The notes beneath the pieces are model-generated. The model did not search any database and was not told where the DNA came from. It worked only from the letters and a program-made list of their open reading frames with translations. A DNA stretch of 64,000 nt from Streptomyces sp. A1277 (lineage in GTDB: Bacteria; Actinomycetota; Actinomycetes; Streptomycetales; Streptomycetaceae). Below are positions 19,923 to 28,703 of this stretch, piece by piece (the first letter of the stretch is position 1; the number at the start of each line of letters is the position of its first letter). The stretch covers positions 1 through 64,000 of the forward strand of contig NZ_SSBI01000015.1 of NCBI RefSeq assembly GCF_004795015.1. Reading direction: 5' to 3'. The position numbers and the translations under genes were made by a program.

Positions 19923-20960
19923 TCAGCGAACGTACTCACGAAGCAGGTCAGCAAACGCCGTCAACTCGCGCAGGTCCTGCCGGGGCAGCGGTTCCGTATC
20001 GAAGTGAGCAACTCGATTCCGGATGTCCTTAACGCGTTCGAGGTGGTGAACGAACTGTCCTCGGTCGAGCGTCGGATGGCCGATGGCAGCCCAGTTCCGG
20101 TCCGCCTGTTCGGCGAGCTGTTGCTTCTTCTGGTTGCCGTCGAGCAGGTGGACGTAGTCGCCGAACGTAAGATCCTGAATACTTCCCGTTCGGTCCTCGG
20201 CCTTCCGGTTGCCCTGAACCGCCACGATTGCGCTGGTATCCAACGCCTCGCCCAGCCATCGCCGCAGCAGTGACTCGATCTCGCCGAGAAGGAAGAAGGG
20301 GCGCGCGGTGTACTGGAAGCGTCGGACGATCTCGCGATAGGTCACGATGCCTGTGAGTTCCCCTTCCTGGTCCCGTACCAGCAGATAGCCGTGGTCGGTG
20401 AGTTGCGGCAGGCAGCTGAAGAGGTCCTCGCGACTGTCGAACACCGGCAAGGACTCCTGTTGCATGGCGTTCTCCAGCGTCACTTCCTTTCCGTTTTCGT
20501 ACATGAGTGCGAGGGAGCGCCAGGTGACGATGCCGTGCAGTCTGGTCCTGTTGCTGGTCACCGGGATTTGCGCGATCCCCTTGTGCCGCATGAGGTAGGT
20601 GGCCTCGAATAGCTGGGCGCCGAAGGGTACGCAGACCACGCCGCCGGATGCGGACGGAAGATCGCCGATGAGTAGACGCTGCGGCAGCATCCCAGGGGGG
20701 AGCGGCTCCGGAATCTCGTCGTCTGCGGGCTCCGGCAGGGAGGGCGCTGCGGTTAGTTCCACAAGGCGTACGCTGCTCCGGGCAGGGCAGGTCGAGAAGT
20801 CGGGCAAAGTCGTCAAGCCGACGTCGGCAAGCGCCTTACTGATTTCGTGGACGATCGCATTCCGGCGTGTACGCACAGCGAAGAGGTCCAAGAGCGCCTC
20901 AAGTTGTACCTCTACGCCTTTGAGCTCGATCAGCTTCTGCGATCCCGGCTTCCTGATCAA
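19923..20960 (-). CDS. CBS-pair protein with C-terminal HEPN-like domain
   Basis: 345 residues. Residues about 110-240 form a CBS pair: AQIPVTSNRTRLHGIVTW, then GYLLVRDQEGELTGIVTYRE. CBS pairs usually bind adenosine nucleotides. The C-terminal approximately 100 residues end with DIRNRVAHFD, whose R-x4-H spacing is the hallmark of HEPN ribonuclease-type domains (RNR VAH near residue 317). The reading opens with a TTG whose A-overlap (TTGA) lies in the stop of the DUF262 gene, so the two are translationally coupled; the start itself is not well supported. Hypothesis: a nucleotide-sensing HEPN RNase partnered with the DUF262 protein. Whether the HEPN-like part is catalytic cannot be told from sequence alone. 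Confidence 0.75.
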   Translation of the reverse strand: MIRKPGSQKLIELKGVEVQLEALLDLFAVRTRRNAIVHEISKALADVGLTTLPDFSTCPARSSVRLVELTAAPSLPEPADDEIPEPLPPGMLPQRLLIGDLPSASGGVVCVPFGAQLFEATYLMRHKGIAQIPVTSNRTRLHGIVTWRSLALMYENGKEVTLENAMQQESLPVFDSREDLFSCLPQLTDHGYLLVRDQEGELTGIVTYREIVRRFQYTARPFFLLGEIESLLRRWLGEALDTSAIVAVQGNRKAEDRTGSIQDLTFGDYVHLLDGNQKKQQLAEQADRNWAAIGHPTLDRGQFVHHLERVKDIRNRVAHFDTEPLPRQDLRELTAFADLLREYVR

Positions 20961-22783
20961 CGGTCGGCCTCCACGTCCGCTGCGTCACGAACGACGGTGG
21001 TCCGCTTCCCCATGGCCTGATACACGAGTTCTTCGAGGGCCGCGGCACGGGACTCGAAGAACGCCACGTAGTCGTTCGCCCGGAGAGCCTTGGGGTCGAC
21101 GAGGTGAGTCAGAAGTACGTCGTCGAACCACTCCGGGCGCAGGTCGGCGGCGGCTGCCAAGGACTCCACGTAGGCGGCGGGCGCTCCGATGAGGGATTGA
21201 GAGGCGCGCAATGACAAGGGGGTCTTGTTGACGATGGAGGTCGCCGGATACGTATCGTCCAGATTCTTGCGCAACCAGCTTCGGGGGAAGACCTGGTGGA
21301 CATCCACCCCGTACTCCATGAGCCGACCAGGAACCAGCGGAGCCTCTGCGTAGTGCCAGTCCACCGCCCCTTGCTTGACCAGGAGGGCGTAAATTCCCTT
21401 GTACGCAGCACTGTTCCGTGTCTTGAGCGTATGCAGGCGGTCGGGGAAGAAGTATGCGTCGGTGACCGTGTCGGGGGCGGCCTCATCCCGGCGGATCCAG
21501 GCGACCAGTTGCTCGACGTCGCGGGTGAACCGCGTCTCGGTTGAGCCCCCGTACATCTCACCGAGGACGCCGCACCAATACCACTGCTCGATCTTCCGAA
21601 TCGCTTCCGGAGTGTCGGTTTCGTCACCGAGGATGGCCCGGACCGCCGCCAGCGGAACGAGTTGGGTGCGGTACGGCAGGTCGGCCACATGGACGATGCA
21701 CTGGGTGAACAGGAATCCGCCTGTCCACTCGAAGGCGTCCTTCAAGCGCAGGGACAGCCCCTCGAAGTCGCCCAGAGGGAGCTCCAGGAGGTCGCGTCGC
21801 TTACAGGAGACGCCTACCGAGGGATCCTGCTGCTTGCGATTCCAGGTCCGTACAAGGGCCACGGACTGAAGGAAATCGCTATTGCTGAGGCCGTCGTCGA
21901 GGTCTACTTCGAGGCGGCCGAGCGCAGGATACCGCTCCGCTACATGTTCCTTGATCGAGCGCCAAGCGGAGGGGAGGTCGTAGTAAGCACCCGTGCGGCT
22001 CGTGTACGCGCGGTTGCCCGCATACGTCGCGGTCAGCAGCTCGAAGACGTTGAGCGGTACACCGCCCGTGTTGACCCGCTCGAAGACCGCGCAGACAGCG
22101 TCCATAGACGTCGAAGACGACAGGTTGATCATTGGAACCTGGAACGACCGGACCGGGTGGAGCACCTTGTCCTCGAAGTCTGACCACAGTCGGAAGTTCC
22201 GCGCTTCGTCGGCCTTCTCGTACTCGCGGCGCCAGGCGTTGACCTGCTGCGTGTCGAACACGATCCGCAACGGGAAAAGACCGGCGGCGCACTCACCCGT
22301 CGTATCGGTGAGATCGTGCACGACGGTGCGTCCGAAGTCCCGACGTAGCATCCGATCCTCCGGCACTGAGACGATCGCCTCGTCCCGGTCGGAGGGGGAG
22401 CCTGTGGCCTTCGCGATATCCACGTAGTACCAGCGGCTCACCGGCTTACCCCGCGAATTCACCGTGAGTACCGGGACGTCTGAGACATACAGCGCCTGGA
22501 AGAGCGACGTCAGCCGCTGCTGGCCGTCCAGGAGTAACAAGCTTGGTTCGCGCTCCGCGCCGGCCTCGGCGCCAGTGAGCGGCCGGGTGCGGAACGGGGA
22601 TTCCCCACCGGTCTCCAGCGTCATCGTGACGCCCAGTGGATAGTCGAGCGTCACCGTCGCGATGATGGCCCGGATGCGATCGTCGTCCCACTTCCATTCC
22701 CTCTGAAAATCGGGAAGTTGAAGGCGCCCGGAGGCGACGTCACGGAGGAGATTCTTCAGGTTTGCGCTGTCAAGCCCTGCCAC
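20957..22783 (-). CDS. DUF262 (GmrSD-type) protein with DUF1524-like C-terminus
   Basis: 608 residues. The N-terminus matches DUF262: LQLPDFQREWKWDDDRIRAI and the ParB/sulfiredoxin-like nucleotide motif LLLDGQQRLTS near residue 84. The C-terminal half contains VDVHQVFPRSWL near 504 followed by SIVNKTPLS, a DUF1524-like HNH pattern. Characterised members are GmrSD (type IV restriction of modified DNA), where DUF262 hydrolyses NTP and DUF1524 cuts DNA. Both halves are in one chain here, as in many fused GmrSD. Start GTG at 22783 with GGAG upstream. It is first in the minus-strand run and is coupled to the CBS/HEPN gene. Restriction of foreign DNA is inferred from family and neighbourhood. Confidence 0.85.
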   Translation of the reverse strand: MAGLDSANLKNLLRDVASGRLQLPDFQREWKWDDDRIRAIIATVTLDYPLGVTMTLETGGESPFRTRPLTGAEAGAEREPSLLLLDGQQRLTSLFQALYVSDVPVLTVNSRGKPVSRWYYVDIAKATGSPSDRDEAIVSVPEDRMLRRDFGRTVVHDLTDTTGECAAGLFPLRIVFDTQQVNAWRREYEKADEARNFRLWSDFEDKVLHPVRSFQVPMINLSSSTSMDAVCAVFERVNTGGVPLNVFELLTATYAGNRAYTSRTGAYYDLPSAWRSIKEHVAERYPALGRLEVDLDDGLSNSDFLQSVALVRTWNRKQQDPSVGVSCKRRDLLELPLGDFEGLSLRLKDAFEWTGGFLFTQCIVHVADLPYRTQLVPLAAVRAILGDETDTPEAIRKIEQWYWCGVLGEMYGGSTETRFTRDVEQLVAWIRRDEAAPDTVTDAYFFPDRLHTLKTRNSAAYKGIYALLVKQGAVDWHYAEAPLVPGRLMEYGVDVHQVFPRSWLRKNLDDTYPATSIVNKTPLSLRASQSLIGAPAAYVESLAAAADLRPEWFDDVLLTHLVDPKALRANDYVAFFESRAAALEELVYQAMGKRTTVVRDAADVEADR

Positions 22784-23171
22784 GTTCCCGTACTCCGCCC
22801 TCGCGAATCATGCGAACGAGGCATTCCATCAAGAGATCGATGAGACGTCAACGCCAAGGTGACGCCATGTCAGGTTCCGGCCATCGACCCGAGTGTGAGG
22901 CACTCAGGTTCGCGCGGAGGCCGCGGCGGCGCGAACCAGCACCTCGGCATGTCATCGGCGGATCTTCGGCAGGTCGACTCGATCTCCAGCAACGCGGTCC
23001 GTGGCGCATCAGAAGGACCGGCCGCGATCAGTGGTGCTTTCGACGCCCGGTGTGACGTCCTTCGTCCAGCGGACGGTCGACTGCCTCCTTGGCGCCCGTG
23101 CCGTACAACCAGCCTTCCTCGCGCTGCTGGATCAGGTCACTGGCATGGAGACTGTTGTGCCCAGGCGCTGA
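22784..23171. other. Intergenic region upstream of DUF262 gene
   Basis: No convincing gene. It should contain the promoter of the minus-strand DUF262 gene. A 9-bp inverted repeat, GGTTCGCGC (22907-22915) and GCGCGAACC (22929-22937), is present with a 13-nt GC-rich spacer. Several frames stay open only because of high GC. Confidence 0.4.
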
Positions 23172-23650
23172 TCCGGGCCCGTTCGCTCCAACCTCCGGCG
23201 TCAGCTCCTGCGGGAAACGCTCCAGGGCCTCACGGTCCCGAGTGCCCCCGTCGAGGCCGCCACCGTCCACGGCTGGGTTCTGCGCCACTTCGGCTACGGC
23301 GCACCGCGTACCCAGGACGGCTGGTTCGACTGGACGGCCCTCACCGGCCAGGCCGCCGGGACGCTCGGCACATACGACGAGACCATGCCCCATCTTGTCG
23401 TCGACGAAGGCCAGGACCTGTCGCCCGGCTTCTACCGGCTGGTCCGTATCGCCGCCGTATCCGTCACGGTCTTCGCCGACGACTGTCAGCGCCTCACGGA
23501 AACGAACTCCACCCTCAACGAGATCACCGACGCTCTCGGCCGCTCCACGGGACGCGTCGAGATTGCGCGGAACCACCGCAACAGCCGCGAGATCGCCTCC
23601 CTCGCCGAACACTTCCCCACAGGCGGCACCCGACCCGAAATCCCCTTCCG
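23172..23650 (+). pseudogene. Relic of a superfamily 1 (UvrD/PIF1-like) helicase
   Basis: The plus frame reads NLRRQLLRETLQGLTVPSAP, then GWFDWTALTG, then the Walker B-like HLVVDEGQDLSPGFYRLVR, a motif III-like FADDCQRLTETNSTLNEI and EIARNHRNSREIASLAEHF. This is the middle part of an SF1 helicase. A TGA at 23169 closes the frame upstream, no Walker A region is present, and the C-terminal helicase motifs are missing after about 23645. It is therefore a fragment. It probably belonged to an earlier defence or phage-response gene in this island. Confidence 0.7.
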
Positions 23651-23753
23651 TATCGCATGGTGGTCCCGGCGAAGGTCGCCGCCCAGTTCGGGCAGGGCAT
23701 CGTCCGCCCGATGGTGCCGAAGGGGGCGGTCGGGCGGTATCTACGGTGAGCTC

Positions 23754-24130
23754 GTGAATTCGACGGGCAGGATCGCTTCCAAAGCGAGATGCGTGCCGGT
23801 CGGAGGCGCGGCAGCGGCGGGCACAGTCGGCGGGGCCGGTGCGACCGCCGGTGCCGCGGCCGCCGGTGGCACGGCGCTCACCGTGGCCGCTCCGCTCGTG
23901 CTCATGGCCGTGGCGGTGGGAGTGAGCGCGCACGCCGACCCGCAGGCGCCAACAGGCCATCGAACACATCACGGAATGCTTGAGCGACTTCAGGAGGAGA
24001 AGCTCGACGACGAGCGCAGCACACTCGACGGCTGCCGTGGCGCCATCGACAAAGCCACGGCCACCGTTGCCGGCGTAGACGTATCGGTGTGTTCGGCAAT
24101 GCGCGCAGGGCGCTGTCGCCCCAAAACGCC
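23754..24130 (+). pseudogene. Frameshifted relic of a Gly/Ala-rich hydrophobic protein
   Basis: From GTG 23754 the frame reads NSTGRIASKARCVPVGG, then a hydrophobic GTALTVAAPLVLMAVAVGV segment (membrane-like), then SAHAD. At about 23945 the homologous-looking continuation (RQQAIEHITE) lies in another frame, and LERLQEEKLDDERSTLDGC resumes in the first. That pattern indicates compensating indels. The C-terminal end degenerates before 24188. It resembles a hypothetical protein family I believe is common in Streptomyces but cannot name; function unknown. Confidence 0.5.
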
Positions 24131-24409
24131 GATCAGTAGCGGCGGGCAGCCGGACCGGGACCGTGGTGGGTGCCGCGCAGGGTACTGAAGGCGTTGTCGT
24201 GATCGAAGGCTGCCTCGATCCACAGCGCGCAGGATGGTGGTCGTCCAGGGCAGGCGGGCCAGGACCTCACTGGGACTCAGGAGCGGCAGGCAGAGGCTGG
24301 CGTACCCGGTGACGACCGGGTTGGGTTCGAGAATTTGCCGAATTCGTGGTGCACTCCGCACCGGGAGCTAGGTTGCGCACCGGAACCCTCAGCTTGCACG
24401 GATGAGTTG
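24131..24409. other. Intergenic region before Mrr-like gene
   Basis: No gene recognised. It presumably carries the promoter of the downstream restriction endonuclease. A minus frame around 24200-24300 has coding-like composition but matches nothing I can name. Confidence 0.35.
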
Positions 24410-25654
24410 ATGCAAGATGGCATGGTGTCAAGTATCCGCAGCGACCCTCGTACCTCCGCTGCTGTCCGCGGCAGCGGCTGGGTAGGCAACTCACCACAGG
24501 CCGAGCAGTTGCTGACGCATCTGGCGCCCGGTGAGCGGGTCGAGTCGCTCTTTACCACTCTCCGGTTCCACGGCGCGCTGACCGGTCAGCGTCTCCTCCT
24601 GTGGCGGGGCACCTTCAAGGTGGAACACATGGAACTGCGCCGTCCCCTCACCGTCCTGGGGAGTGGGAGTCAGTCGCGGTTCGGCGAGGCGGTCGTGCTC
24701 GACGGCCCAGAGGGGGTGATGGAGCTTAAGCCCCTTTCGCCGGGGGTGGCCCGTGTTTTGATCGACGCCGGTCGGCCTGGCGATGAGGACGGCCCGGGCA
24801 CTCCTCCGTACCTCGCGCAGGGCGACAGCGACGCCTCCGGGATTCCCCGAGCACACCCGGGGAATCCCGGCCGGGCATCCACACCTCCGAAAGCGAAGGA
24901 ATGCACCGGCTCACAGGAGAGGGTGTTCCGCGCGAGAGCCATCCGCACATGGCAGGACGCCGAGCTCGCCGCCGTCGACCACATGCGCAGTATCGGCTTC
25001 GCCGAGGCACAGGTGACAGGTTCCGGCGCGGACGGGGGTATCGACGTGATCGCCCACGATGCCATTGCGCAGGTGAAGCACTACGGTCAGCCGATCGGTG
25101 TCGGCCCCCTCCGAGAACTGCGGGGGGTGGCGGACGCGCACCATCACCTGCTGTTCTACGCGTCCGGCGGCTATACGGCCAGTGCCCTGAAGTTCGCGGA
25201 CGAGAGGGGGATCGCGCTGTTCTCCCTCCTGGAGCTTGGCCACATCACTCCAGTGAACGCGGCAGCGTCTCGGCTGTCTGCTCGCCAGGACCGGACCGCC
25301 GGGTGGAGCCGGATGACGCCCTGCGAGAGTCAAGTGGCTTCCGGGCGCGGGCAGTCCCCGAACTCGCGCGCGATCCAACGCGCCGCTGAGCTGGAGGCCC
25401 AGCGCCAGACCGTGCGCCGCCTGATCACTAGCGTCCGTGCGCAGACGAGTGTGGTTCACGCGCTGCCGTCCAACCGGTATACCAAGGACCGCATCAAGAC
25501 ACTGAACGCAGCGCACAAACTGACGGAGCGAGCGGAAGTCCTCCTGGCCAAGTCGCAGGCGGACTTCCAGACCCACGGCGGCCGGAAGCGACTCATCGCC
25601 ATGGCCGACGAGAAGGCCCGCGAAGCTGCCCTGAAGCTGGGGATGCGTGTCTGA
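24410..25654 (+). CDS. Mrr-type restriction endonuclease with N-terminal PH-like domain
   Basis: About 414 residues. Residues 25-130 resemble a bacterial PH-like fold (PGERVESLFTTLRFHGALTG, LLLWRGTFKVEHMELRRP). The central part is an Mrr catalytic domain: AELAAVDHMRSIGF, then GADGGIDVIAHDAIAQVKHY, carrying the D-x(n)-QxK signature of the PD-(D/E)xK nucleases near residues 210-225, and FADERGIALFSL. The C-terminal approximately 120 residues are charged and probably helical or coiled-coil. Mrr enzymes cut methylated foreign DNA. ATG 24410 was chosen; ATG 24422 is nearly equal. It converges on the reverse transcriptase gene and lies beside the methylase-bearing island. A type IV restriction role is inferred. 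Confidence 0.85.
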   Translation: MQDGMVSSIRSDPRTSAAVRGSGWVGNSPQAEQLLTHLAPGERVESLFTTLRFHGALTGQRLLLWRGTFKVEHMELRRPLTVLGSGSQSRFGEAVVLDGPEGVMELKPLSPGVARVLIDAGRPGDEDGPGTPPYLAQGDSDASGIPRAHPGNPGRASTPPKAKECTGSQERVFRARAIRTWQDAELAAVDHMRSIGFAEAQVTGSGADGGIDVIAHDAIAQVKHYGQPIGVGPLRELRGVADAHHHLLFYASGGYTASALKFADERGIALFSLLELGHITPVNAAASRLSARQDRTAGWSRMTPCESQVASGRGQSPNSRAIQRAAELEAQRQTVRRLITSVRAQTSVVHALPSNRYTKDRIKTLNAAHKLTERAEVLLAKSQADFQTHGGRKRLIAMADEKAREAALKLGMRV

Positions 25655-25861
25655 GGGCACGGCAGGCAGGAGACTCTGTCGTTCTCATGGTCCATCCGGG
25701 GCTCGGCCGGGAGACCGTTCCTGATGCGGAGCTTGAGTCCCACCGGGCATGGAGGCTCTGCTGCTGCGGCAGATCTGGCGCTACCGGCGGCGAGTGGACG
25801 GTTGATCCGACGACCGAGACCGAACTCGCAGAGGTTCGACGCATTCAGGTGGGTACCCTGA

Positions 25862-27979
25862 TCACTTCTTCGATTTCTGGAGCCTGGTGGCAGGGACGCG
25901 TTTCCTCCCCATCTCGATGATCAGGCCGGCGGCCTTGAACGTGAGGTTGAGGGCGACGCTGTTGGGGACCTGCTGGTCGGGGCCGAGGTGTCCGGTGATG
26001 TAGTTGCCCATCTGGACATCCGGGTCCAGCCGCCTGAGGACCATGTAGGCGATGGACTCGGCCTCGACCTCGTTGCGGGCATGGGCCGTGGCGCGTTCCT
26101 CGTCCGAGCGGGGCCGCAACCGACGGTCGGGCCAGGTCTCCCCAGGACCTGCGCCGAGGTGTCCGCAGAACAGGTGCCCGAGCTCGTGGGCCAGCGTGGC
26201 GTACCGGTCCAGCAGGGGCAGATTCCGGTTGACCTCAATCTCGAACAGCGTCGGGTACGTCTCCGGTCGATCCCCGGGCCTGCTGCCAGGACGCCCGACG
26301 AAACCGCCGGACCTGCTCGGGTACGTGCGCCCGCAGGAGGAGGCCGCGTGGTCGACCAAGGTCAGCCGGATTCCCAGGGGCGCCAGGTTCGACTCCGTGT
26401 GGTGCCAGACCTCAGCGACTTCCTTCTCACCGGCCCGCGATGACACCGACACAGGGGAGGTGACCTCCTTGGGCAGCGCCCGGGCTCCCGGCAGGGCTTC
26501 TGTGTCCCCGACGTCGTACACGAGCATGTAGGGCCCCCGGGGCTGGAAGATCAACAGCGGTTGGGCGCCGGGTCTGAGTACCCGCCGGTACTTCGACTTC
26601 CACTCCGAGGAGGACAGGACGTAACGCGCGCCCGGCCTCTGGATGTGGACCACCATCGCATTGAACGGGGCGTACCGTTTGAAGCGTCCGACGAACTCGA
26701 GCATCTGCACGTAGTCGGCGGACGAGCGATAGCGCTGGGCACCTCGGACGAGATCGTCGATCGACGCCTTGGCCAGGTCCGCCTGAGAGACCTCGACCTC
26801 CTCGTCCCAAGGAAGATCCAGCCCGTACTGCGCGATCACCGGTTCTTCGTGTTCCAGCGGAATCTCACGCAGCCGCTTCCAGGTCGCGAGCTGTTCTCCG
26901 GCCCAGCCGGGTTCGACCATGTGCGCGAAGGACAGCAGCCCGGTGACATGAGCGTCCAGCTCGGCCAGATCTCCGAACTTCTGATGATGGCAATGCTGCA
27001 CGACACCGAACGACGCGGCTCCTCGCACATGCATGGTGATGCGGCGCTTGTACGCGCGCGTCAGGCGAGGAGTGGGGCCGTCGACGACGATGCCCAGTAC
27101 GCTCCGGCGAGCACCGGGGCGAGCCACATAGGTCTTCTTCGCGTTGAGTCTCATGCCCAGCGGTTCCAGGACCCCCTTCACCTCGGCGACGAGACGGTCC
27201 ACGCGGTCGTGGGGCACGGGACCACGGCTGGAGAAGTACATGTCGTCGCTGTAGCGGGTGTAGCGCAACCCCAAGGACTCGGCCCGGTGCGAGACGACCT
27301 CGTCGACGTCGCGCATGACGATGTTCGAAAGATACCCACTGGTGGGAGCGCCCTGCGGCAGGAAGCCCTCGCGGGTGTGCTTGTGGACCAGGGCGGGCCG
27401 GCGGACGGAGAAGTGCTGCCCGGTGGTCTCCAGGTACACGTCGCGGTGCCCGGTGCCACGGTTCGTCCAGGTCTGGTTCGACGCAGGCGGTGACACGGTG
27501 ACCAGCCGGGCCGTGGTGTACGCACCGAGGGTGCGGCCGACACGGCGCAGGCCGATCTCCGGGCAGCCGTCGTCGTCCCCCACGAGTTCGATCCGGTACT
27601 CAGGTCCCGCCGTGCGGGGCCACGCGTCCTTCAGGGCCGCGTGGACATGCCGCTCCCGGATGCTTCCGAAGAAGTCGGCGATGTCCAGGCGGATCACGGT
27701 GTGGGCCCGCAGATGGACTGCCGCGCAGTCCATGACCGAGCGGCCCCGTCGATACGCGAACGCTGCCGGGTGTGGCTGGAACCTGGCTGGAAGAGTGCCC
27801 AGACGGGCCAGGATCTCCTGCTGCACGCACGACAATCGGGGGATGGGGGCGTGCAAGGTCCGAAGTCCGCCACGAGGTTTGGGTATCCGGTGCTCGGTGT
27901 ACGGGTAGATCGAGCCGCTGACCACCGCCTGGAGGAACTCCGCGGGGCTGAGATCCGCGAAGTCGTCTGCCGTCGTCAT
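25862..27979 (-). CDS. Retron-like reverse transcriptase fused to ImmA/IrrE-like zinc peptidase
   Basis: 705 residues. The N-terminal approximately 330 residues are a reverse transcriptase: HRIPKPRGGLRTLHAP, VIRLDIADFFGSI (motif A), FLPQGAPTSGYLSN (motif B) and catalytic RYSDDMYF near residue 243. Retron hallmarks appear in variant form: CAAVH near 88 where retrons have NAxxH, and SVLGIVVDG near 295 where they have VTG. The C-terminus has ATLAHELGHLFCGH near 597, an HExxH zinc site, and NEVEAESIAYMVL with the expected third-ligand Glu, typical of ImmA/IrrE peptidases. A middle segment of about 200 residues is unassigned. Start ATG 27979 follows a G-rich SD. A structured RNA candidate lies 27 nt upstream. 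A retron whose effector is a fused peptidase is the favoured reading; a DGR or group II RT is unlikely. Confidence 0.93.
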   Translation of the reverse strand: MTTADDFADLSPAEFLQAVVSGSIYPYTEHRIPKPRGGLRTLHAPIPRLSCVQQEILARLGTLPARFQPHPAAFAYRRGRSVMDCAAVHLRAHTVIRLDIADFFGSIRERHVHAALKDAWPRTAGPEYRIELVGDDDGCPEIGLRRVGRTLGAYTTARLVTVSPPASNQTWTNRGTGHRDVYLETTGQHFSVRRPALVHKHTREGFLPQGAPTSGYLSNIVMRDVDEVVSHRAESLGLRYTRYSDDMYFSSRGPVPHDRVDRLVAEVKGVLEPLGMRLNAKKTYVARPGARRSVLGIVVDGPTPRLTRAYKRRITMHVRGAASFGVVQHCHHQKFGDLAELDAHVTGLLSFAHMVEPGWAGEQLATWKRLREIPLEHEEPVIAQYGLDLPWDEEVEVSQADLAKASIDDLVRGAQRYRSSADYVQMLEFVGRFKRYAPFNAMVVHIQRPGARYVLSSSEWKSKYRRVLRPGAQPLLIFQPRGPYMLVYDVGDTEALPGARALPKEVTSPVSVSSRAGEKEVAEVWHHTESNLAPLGIRLTLVDHAASSCGRTYPSRSGGFVGRPGSRPGDRPETYPTLFEIEVNRNLPLLDRYATLAHELGHLFCGHLGAGPGETWPDRRLRPRSDEERATAHARNEVEAESIAYMVLRRLDPDVQMGNYITGHLGPDQQVPNSVALNLTFKAAGLIIEMGRKRVPATRLQKSKK

Positions 27980-28006
27980 CGAACCGCCCCGTCCCCCGTC
28001 GGTGAG

Positions 28007-28189
28007 ACGCAGCCGACGAGCCTCACCTTGAGCTGTTCCACCGCCCCTGCACGGGCGGCCGCTGTATCCCTCCGCCACCCTGTGACAAGCACAGGGCTCG
28101 ACCCCAAGCATCCGGTGTGATCAGCACCCGGACGTCAGGACCGGAGGGCCCATCGCAAGGGATGGGTTCCTGAGACCCGTCGACTGCGC
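28007..28189 (-). ncRNA. Candidate retron-type msr-msd RNA upstream of the RT
   Basis: On the minus strand, 28189-28171 pairs with 28025-28007 in 19 uninterrupted base pairs (15 Watson-Crick, 4 G-U). Inside lie four hairpins: 28173-28135 (two-part stem, with CCCATC 28149-28154 and GATGGG 28161-28166), 28131-28112 (7 bp with one bulge), 28096-28078 (CCCTGTG/CACAGGG, 5-nt loop) and 28058-28041 (CCGCCC/GGGCGG). The outermost hairpin shares 3 nt with the long stem. The RNA ends 27 nt before the RT start codon. Retron RNAs have exactly this kind of a1/a2 stem and internal hairpins. Which hairpin would be the msd template is not resolvable by eye. Confidence 0.6.
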
Positions 28190-28197
28190 TGAGGAAG

Positions 28198-28203
28198 ATC
28201 GTA
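28198..28203 (-). promoter_or_regulatory. Putative -10 box for the retron-like RNA
   Basis: The minus strand reads TACGAT here, 8-9 nt before the predicted RNA 5' end at 28189. TAnnnT fits actinobacterial -10 elements. No good -35 box is seen at 17-18 nt. Confidence 0.4.
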
Positions 28204-28387
28204 GCTGCCCGACGTATCGAACCCACCGGTTCAGGTCACCTGACGGCGCACCGAACCTGCCGGCCCTACTGCAGCGTTGGGCAGGAGGAAGGCCGTCAGT
28301 GGTCGTGAGCTCGGAGGGCTTCGTAGATACGCGTTGCTGGTCTTGTCGTCCGAGCAGCAAACCCCACCAGGCGTGGCCACACACTGT

Positions 28388-28510
28388 TCAAGGCGCCAAC
28401 AACTCGGCCCGGACGGACTTGCTGCCGGGTGGGTGGGGGACGCATTCCCACCGGTCGGAGAGAACGGCGACGAGCAGCAGGCCACGTCCGCCGGTGCGGT
28501 CGGCGTGACA
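28388..28510 (-). pseudogene. C-terminal relic of a HATPase (anti-sigma-like) protein
   Basis: The minus frame ends with TGGRGLLLVAVLSDRWECVP, then GSKSVRAELLAP and a stop. This matches the conserved C-terminus (GRGL..V..L.D.WG) of the SpoIIAB/RsbW-type ATP-binding regulators that are numerous in Streptomyces. Nothing upstream encodes the N-terminal ATP-binding part in frame, so only a fragment of about 40 residues survives. Confidence 0.55.
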
Positions 28511-28703
28511 CGACCGATATCGGACGTCGCGAGGCCACTTCGGCGACAACCCTCCGTGAAGGCTGATGGGCACTCAGACGCCTCTGACGTACCGTCACCC
28601 ATTCAAGATCATCTTGCACGTGCGTTGCACAAGGTGCTGAAAAACAACAGTGATCAGTGGAGGGCTGTGAAGGTATATATCCGCAGGTCAGCTGGCGTGT
28701 TGC

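Noticed and set aside
25862-27979. RT as part of a diversity-generating retroelement or group II intron
   Set aside because: No template/variable repeat or Avd-like gene was seen, no maturase/HNH domain follows, and retron-type motif variants and the upstream RNA fit better.
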